Below are positions 60,278 through 64,000 of a DNA stretch of 64,000 nucleotides, piece after piece. Made by a program: the position numbers and the translations under genes. The stretch covers positions 1-64,000 of the forward strand of contig NZ_JBHUEO010000032.1 in the NCBI RefSeq assembly GCF_042680885.1, written 5' to 3'. The notes below the pieces were generated by a model. The model ran no database searches and was not told where the DNA came from. It saw nothing but the letters and a program-made list of their open reading frames with translations. Position 1 is the first letter of the stretch, and every line of letters starts with the position of its first letter. The stretch comes from Siminovitchia sediminis (GTDB lineage: Bacteria > Bacillota > Bacilli > Bacillales > Bacillaceae_C).

Positions 60278-61333
60278 TTGCGGAAACCGATCAGATGGTT
60301 ATTATCTATAATGCTCATAGCCGCCATGTTTTTAACTGCCTGCGGATCCAGCGGGTCTTCCGGCGGGGAAACGTCCGAAGAGAATGTGTTGAATGTATTT
60401 AACTGGTCTGAGTATTTGCCTGAATCAGTGCTTCAGCAGTTCGAGGAAGAAACAGGGATTGACGTGAACTATACAACATTTTCATCAAACGAAGAAATGT
60501 ATGCCAAACTGAGCAGCGGAAACCTTGGATATGACATCGCTGTTCCAACCCTTTTCTTTATTGAAATGTTAGTAAAAGAGGACATGCTCGAGAAAATTAA
60601 CACGGACAATATTCCTAATTTAAAAAATCTGAATCCTGATTTTACAGGTACCTTTGCCGATCCCAAGGATGAATACTCAGTTCCATATTTATGGGGGTCT
60701 GTCGTAATTGCCGTTAATAAAGACCTTGTAAAAAAGGATGTAAAAGGCTTCGCAGATTTATTTGACCCTGAATTTGAAAACAGCCTTGTCATGCCTGAGG
60801 ATAACCGTGCATCTATCGGTGCTATGCTGGGAATTCTCGGCTATCCAATCAATAGTACAGATGAAAAACAAATTGAAGAAGCCGGTGAATTATTAAAAGA
60901 TTTGACCCCTAACATTAAAGCATTTAACGGAGACAACCCAAAAGGCCTTCTGATCACAGGAGAAGCAAAAGCCGGAATCATGTATAGCGCTGAAGCAGCC
61001 CTGGCGAAGCGGGAAAATCCAAATATCGAAATTATTTTCCCTGAGGAACCATCTTTCCTGTGGCAGGATAACTTTGTCATTCCAAAAGGAGCACCCCACA
61101 AGGAGAATGCTGAAAAGTTTATCGACTTTATTTTAAGACCGGAAATCAGCAAACAAATCTCCGAAGCCTATCCGTATGGCAATCCAAACGCAGAGGCGGT
61201 AAAGCTGCTTTCTGAAGATATTCAGCAGGAAATGAGTATTCCCGAAGAATTCTTTGACCGCGCGGAATACGCCAGAGACGTTGGAGAAGCAACCGTCTTG
61301 TATGACCGGATTTGGACTGAAGTGAAGCAGTAA
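60278..61333 (+). CDS. PotD-like polyamine-binding lipoprotein
   Basis: A 351-residue lipoprotein with lipobox LTAC (Cys about 22) and the spermidine/putrescine-binding fold. VLNVFNWSEYLPESVLQQFEEETGIDV is the classical PotD opening, and YDIAVPTLFFIEMLVKEDML and VPYLWGSVVIAVNKD follow. It starts at TTG, with AAAGGAT upstream. The ABC ATPase and permease genes of a polyamine system are not nearby, so it must use a transporter encoded elsewhere. Coupling to a YtcJ-type amidohydrolase suggests that it binds an N-substituted amine or amide. Confidence 0.87.
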   Translation: MRKPIRWLLSIMLIAAMFLTACGSSGSSGGETSEENVLNVFNWSEYLPESVLQQFEEETGIDVNYTTFSSNEEMYAKLSSGNLGYDIAVPTLFFIEMLVKEDMLEKINTDNIPNLKNLNPDFTGTFADPKDEYSVPYLWGSVVIAVNKDLVKKDVKGFADLFDPEFENSLVMPEDNRASIGAMLGILGYPINSTDEKQIEEAGELLKDLTPNIKAFNGDNPKGLLITGEAKAGIMYSAEAALAKRENPNIEIIFPEEPSFLWQDNFVIPKGAPHKENAEKFIDFILRPEISKQISEAYPYGNPNAEAVKLLSEDIQQEMSIPEEFFDRAEYARDVGEATVLYDRIWTEVKQ

Positions 61334-61337
61334 TATA

Positions 61338-61375
61338 AAACAAGCTTCGGCATTTGCTCGAAGCTTGTTTTTATT
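61338..61375. terminator. Terminator between the PotD-like gene and the APC permease
   Basis: AAACAAGCTTCG and CGAAGCTTGTTT form a 12-pair stem followed by TTATTTAT. The arms are exact, so it can serve both converging genes. Confidence 0.9.
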
Positions 61376-61392
61376 TATGCGCAGAGACATAT

Positions 61393-62853
61393 TCAGCTAA
61401 CACCGGAAGAATATTTTTCTGCTTGCTTTCCATCAATATCTTCATCTAGGATAAGATAGTCCAGTTCTGCTTTTGATGTGGAACGGTATAATTTCCCCTG
61501 GACCAAATAAATGCCCATCCCCAAGACGATCCATATGCCGATAGAAATTCTTGACGGAACTTGTAAAAAAGCAGGCGAAACCGGGATAACGAGCAACGCT
61601 AAAAATATAATACTAATGATTGCTCCCAGGATCGATAAAACACTTTTTCGAGCATAACTTTCCATATTATTACCACTTTTCTTAATATTCAAATATCCAG
61701 CTGCACAGGTGTAGAAGTAAGCAAAAGCCAGTCCAAAAGATGACATTGGAATAATCCAGCCCAAAACCTCTCTCCCGAACCAAGGAGCCAGCAGGCAAAA
61801 TCCTATACAAAACATAACACCTACATATGGTGTTTTATATTTTGGATGCAGCTTTCCAAACATTGCCGGCAGCGCCTTAGCTCGTCCCATTGAAAATAAT
61901 AACCTGCTGGCTGAAACACAAAAGCCATTAATTCCGGTTAATATACCCATAATAAGAACCATAACCAATAAAGAAAGTCCCAATTTTCCGAATAAAATTG
62001 TGACAACGTCTCCTGTTGCCCAAACTGGATTACCTTCCAATAACTCTTGCCAAGGCATGATATATGCGGTTGTTGTTGAGACCAATATATAGGTAACACC
62101 AGTGCACACCAAAGATAAATAGATGAGCTTTGAGGCCTTTTTTGCCGGAAAATTAAACTCCTCCGCAGCTTGAGGAACATTATCAAATCCAGACAATGCC
62201 CAAGGTGCCAAGGCAATGATATAAATAACTGCAGCCCAAGTTGAAATTTCTGTGTTAAATAAAGGCTGTAAATTGCTGACTGAAGTTTCCGAATGAAAAA
62301 AAGTGCTTGCCGCTAATATAGTGGTACCTATTATCATGAACAAGCTCATAAAATATTGCGCCCTACCCGAAAGGCTCGCACCTCTAATATTTAAGTAACC
62401 CATGATGATTAATGCAGCACTTGCAATAATGATTTCCATGGCATACACATCCCAACCGGCAATTGTATACATATAGCCGATTTGAACAGCTTCAGGCATA
62501 ATGAACTTGACTAAAAGGGCTAGTGCTGTTGCATTGAGGGCAACAATGCAGGTATAGCCTAACACCAAGAGCCAACCGCAGAAAAAAGCATGATTTCTCC
62601 CAAATGCCCAATAAGCATAAGAAAACTCTCCTCCTGAAACAGGAAACCTCGTCATTAACGAACCATAACTCGTTGATATGATCATCATTAATATCGTTCC
62701 GACGGCAAATCCCAATATTACGCCAAGAGGCCCTACGGCATTGAGCCAATCACCCGGAAGAACATAACATGCCCACCCTATTGAAGACCCAAACGCTATT
62801 GCCCAAATCCATTGTGGCTTCATTTCCCGTGTTAACTTTTCCTTTTTCATCAT
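61393..62853 (-). CDS. APC-family permease
   Basis: A 486-residue transporter with AIAFGSSIGWACYVLPGDWL, SGGEFSYAYWAFGRNHAFFCGW and ALAPWALSGFDNVPQAAEEFNFPAKKASKL. Sequence and motif order are close to the permease at 19.5-20.9 kb. It lies 145 bp downstream of the aminotransferase at the right edge. This pair probably takes up and deaminates an amine or omega-amino acid. A cre-like 19-mer lies upstream of the start. Confidence 0.87.
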   Translation of the reverse strand: MMKKEKLTREMKPQWIWAIAFGSSIGWACYVLPGDWLNAVGPLGVILGFAVGTILMMIISTSYGSLMTRFPVSGGEFSYAYWAFGRNHAFFCGWLLVLGYTCIVALNATALALLVKFIMPEAVQIGYMYTIAGWDVYAMEIIIASAALIIMGYLNIRGASLSGRAQYFMSLFMIIGTTILAASTFFHSETSVSNLQPLFNTEISTWAAVIYIIALAPWALSGFDNVPQAAEEFNFPAKKASKLIYLSLVCTGVTYILVSTTTAYIMPWQELLEGNPVWATGDVVTILFGKLGLSLLVMVLIMGILTGINGFCVSASRLLFSMGRAKALPAMFGKLHPKYKTPYVGVMFCIGFCLLAPWFGREVLGWIIPMSSFGLAFAYFYTCAAGYLNIKKSGNNMESYARKSVLSILGAIISIIFLALLVIPVSPAFLQVPSRISIGIWIVLGMGIYLVQGKLYRSTSKAELDYLILDEDIDGKQAEKYSSGVS

Positions 62854-62933
62854 GATCCTCCCGCATATACTAAATTAATTACAGTGAATTTTTGTGGTTT
62901 CAAAGGTTGAATGTGGATTTGGTAGTGAAATCT

Positions 62934-62952
62934 TTTGTAAGCGCTTTACTTT
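62934..62952. promoter_or_regulatory. cre-like element between aminotransferase and permease
   Basis: TTTGTAAGCGCTTTACTTT differs from the 58555-58573 element by one base. It is 80 bases upstream of the permease start. Confidence 0.35.
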
Positions 62953-62959
62953 ATAGAAC

Positions 62960-62993
62960 TACGAATCCACTGGGAGAAACCAATGGATTCGTA
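62960..62993 (-). terminator. Hairpin after the right-edge aminotransferase
   Basis: TACGAATCCACTGG and CCAATGGATTCGTA form a 14-base stem with one wobble, a few bases past the stop codon. The following T-run is poor. Confidence 0.5.
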
Positions 62994-62997
62994 TCTT

Positions 62998-64000
62998 TTA
63001 TACCTTTTCAACAGATAACTTTTTACTTACCTCTTGGACGGAGTCCTCCAAAATTTGCAAGAGATCAGAAATTTGTTCCTTTGTAATATTCAATGGAGGG
63101 CACATTGCTATAATATCCGTATGATCGATTGCGATTGCCCTTGTAATTAAGCCTCTTTTCAACGCACTTTCAAAAACCCGCTGGGCTACTTGTGCGGAAG
63201 GATCAAAAGCTTTCTTTGAATCCTTGTCTTGAACGAATTCTAATGAAGCGATCAGTCCTCTGGACATTACATTTCCAACAATAGGGCTGCTTTCCTTAAT
63301 TGCTTCCAACCCTTCCCGGAAGAATCCCTCTAAGTTATACGCATTTTCGGGCAGCTTTTCTTCCTCCATAATCTCTATATTTTTCATAGCAACAGCACAT
63401 GCGGTTGGATGGCCACTATACGTAAAGCCATGGGCAAATACTTTAGATTGGTCAGACAGATCAACCATTTCCCTATGAAGCTTTTCACTTATGACAACCC
63501 CGCCCAGTGGAATGTAGCCACTCGTAATTCCTTTGGCAACCGTCATGATATCCGGAACAACGTCTTCTCGTTGCATACCAAACCACTTGCCGGTTCTTCC
63601 AAACCCTGTAATAACTTCATCAGCTATCATTAATAAACCGTATTGATTGCATATTTCCCTTACTTTTTTCATATAGCCCTGTGGTGGAACGATCACTCCT
63701 CCGGCACCCTGAATTGGTTCAACAATGATGGCTGCAATGGTCTCAGGGCCTTCCTCACGAATAACATTCAAGATACTATCAATGGCACACTCACCATTGC
63801 ATTCCGGCTGGCAACTTTCACATCTATAACAATATGGCGCCTTGGCGTGGATAAAGCCCTCCACCATTGGAGGTCCTGCCATTTGCCTAAATGCCGGTAT
63901 TCCTGTTGCACCAGTAGCGCCTAACGATACTCCATGATATCCGCGGTAGCGTGAAAGGATTTTATTTTTGGCAGGCATCCCCTTTAATTGGAAATAATGT
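62998..64000 (-). CDS. Class-III PLP aminotransferase, 5' end beyond window
   Basis: The reading frame runs out at base 64000 (it opens HYFQLKGMPAKNKILSRYRG), so the N-terminal third is missing. The visible part has YHGVSLGATGATG, a small Cys-rich insert PYCYRCESCQPECNGECAI, the cofactor Asp in LLMIADEVITGFGRTGKWFG and the Schiff-base Lys in TVAKGITSGYIPLG. The Cys-rich loop is known from some beta-alanine/taurine/omega-aminotransferases. The best guess is an omega-amino acid:pyruvate or 2-oxoglutarate aminotransferase. The adjacent permease suggests uptake of its substrate. Confidence 0.87.
   Translation of the reverse strand, partial: HYFQLKGMPAKNKILSRYRGYHGVSLGATGATGIPAFRQMAGPPMVEGFIHAKAPYCYRCESCQPECNGECAIDSILNVIREEGPETIAAIIVEPIQGAGGVIVPPQGYMKKVREICNQYGLLMIADEVITGFGRTGKWFGMQREDVVPDIMTVAKGITSGYIPLGGVVISEKLHREMVDLSDQSKVFAHGFTYSGHPTACAVAMKNIEIMEEEKLPENAYNLEGFFREGLEAIKESSPIVGNVMSRGLIASLEFVQDKDSKKAFDPSAQVAQRVFESALKRGLITRAIAIDHTDIIAMCPPLNITKEQISDLLQILEDSVQEVSKKLSVEKV

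Overview
The window looks like a chromosomal segment of a Gram-positive endospore-former of the Bacillaceae. The gene order yeaC-yeaD-yebA-guaA-[purine riboswitch]-pbuG is the one found in Bacillus subtilis. Ribosome binding sites are strong AGGAGG types, promoters are sigma-A-like (TTGACA-17-TATAAT), and terminators are hairpins with U-tracts. The sequence starts inside the 5' end of a 16S rRNA gene read on the minus strand. I cannot name the species.

Layout. 0-8 kb (all minus strand): 16S start with tandem rrn promoters, pbuG behind a guanine-type riboswitch, guaA, and the yebA/yeaD/yeaC membrane-protease-like cluster. 8-11 kb: NAD salvage operon pncA-pncB-nadE. 11-14 kb: an AlkD-type gene and a PAS histidine kinase, both broken by single-base frameshifts, and a two-subunit SMR exporter. 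14-23 kb: an M20D amidohydrolase and a glutarate/L-2-hydroxyglutarate catabolic block (glaH, DUF3870, lhgO, GntR, APC permease, aldehyde dehydrogenase). The glaH and dehydrogenase genes sit behind long structured leaders with terminator hairpins. 23-25 kb: divergent N-acetylglutamate synthase-like gene and argJ sharing two ARG-box-like sites. 25-29.5 kb: polar amino-acid ABC transporter divergent from an acyl-CoA-dehydrogenase-like protein. 29.5-30.5 kb: degenerate tandem repeats and a 26-residue Cys-rich peptide behind its own leader and terminator.

31-54 kb is dominated by two sigma-54 (RpoN) systems. The first enhancer-binding protein (31.0-32.4 kb) is divergent from a Zn-hydrolase/amidohydrolase/SSS-transporter operon that has a near-perfect -24/-12 promoter and three helically phased palindromes. 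A second -24/-12 promoter precedes an amidohydrolase/APC-permease pair. Then come a class-III aminotransferase and an RraA-like gene. The second enhancer-binding protein (48.9-51.0 kb) leads a minus-strand operon of PxpB/PxpC (KipI/KipA) and HyuA/HyuB and has its own -24/-12 promoter. Next to it is a TRAP-TAXI transporter. Its fused permease is frameshifted in an A9 run, and its binding protein is circularly permuted, with lobe order reversed behind a normal lipoprotein signal. 54.7-64 kb: split ChrA pair, ROK regulator, a MerR protein fused to a zinc ribbon and a degenerate methyltransferase-like domain, a third YtcJ-type amidohydrolase with a PotD-like binding protein, an APC permease, and a class-III aminotransferase running off the end.

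Taken together, the right half reads as an accessory catabolic region for cyclic or N-substituted amides, lactams and omega-amino acids. One speculative route is lactam -> omega-amino acid (HyuAB) -> semialdehyde (aminotransferase) -> glutarate (dehydrogenase) -> L-2-hydroxyglutarate (GlaH) -> 2-oxoglutarate (LhgO). The substrates are inferred, not shown by sequence.
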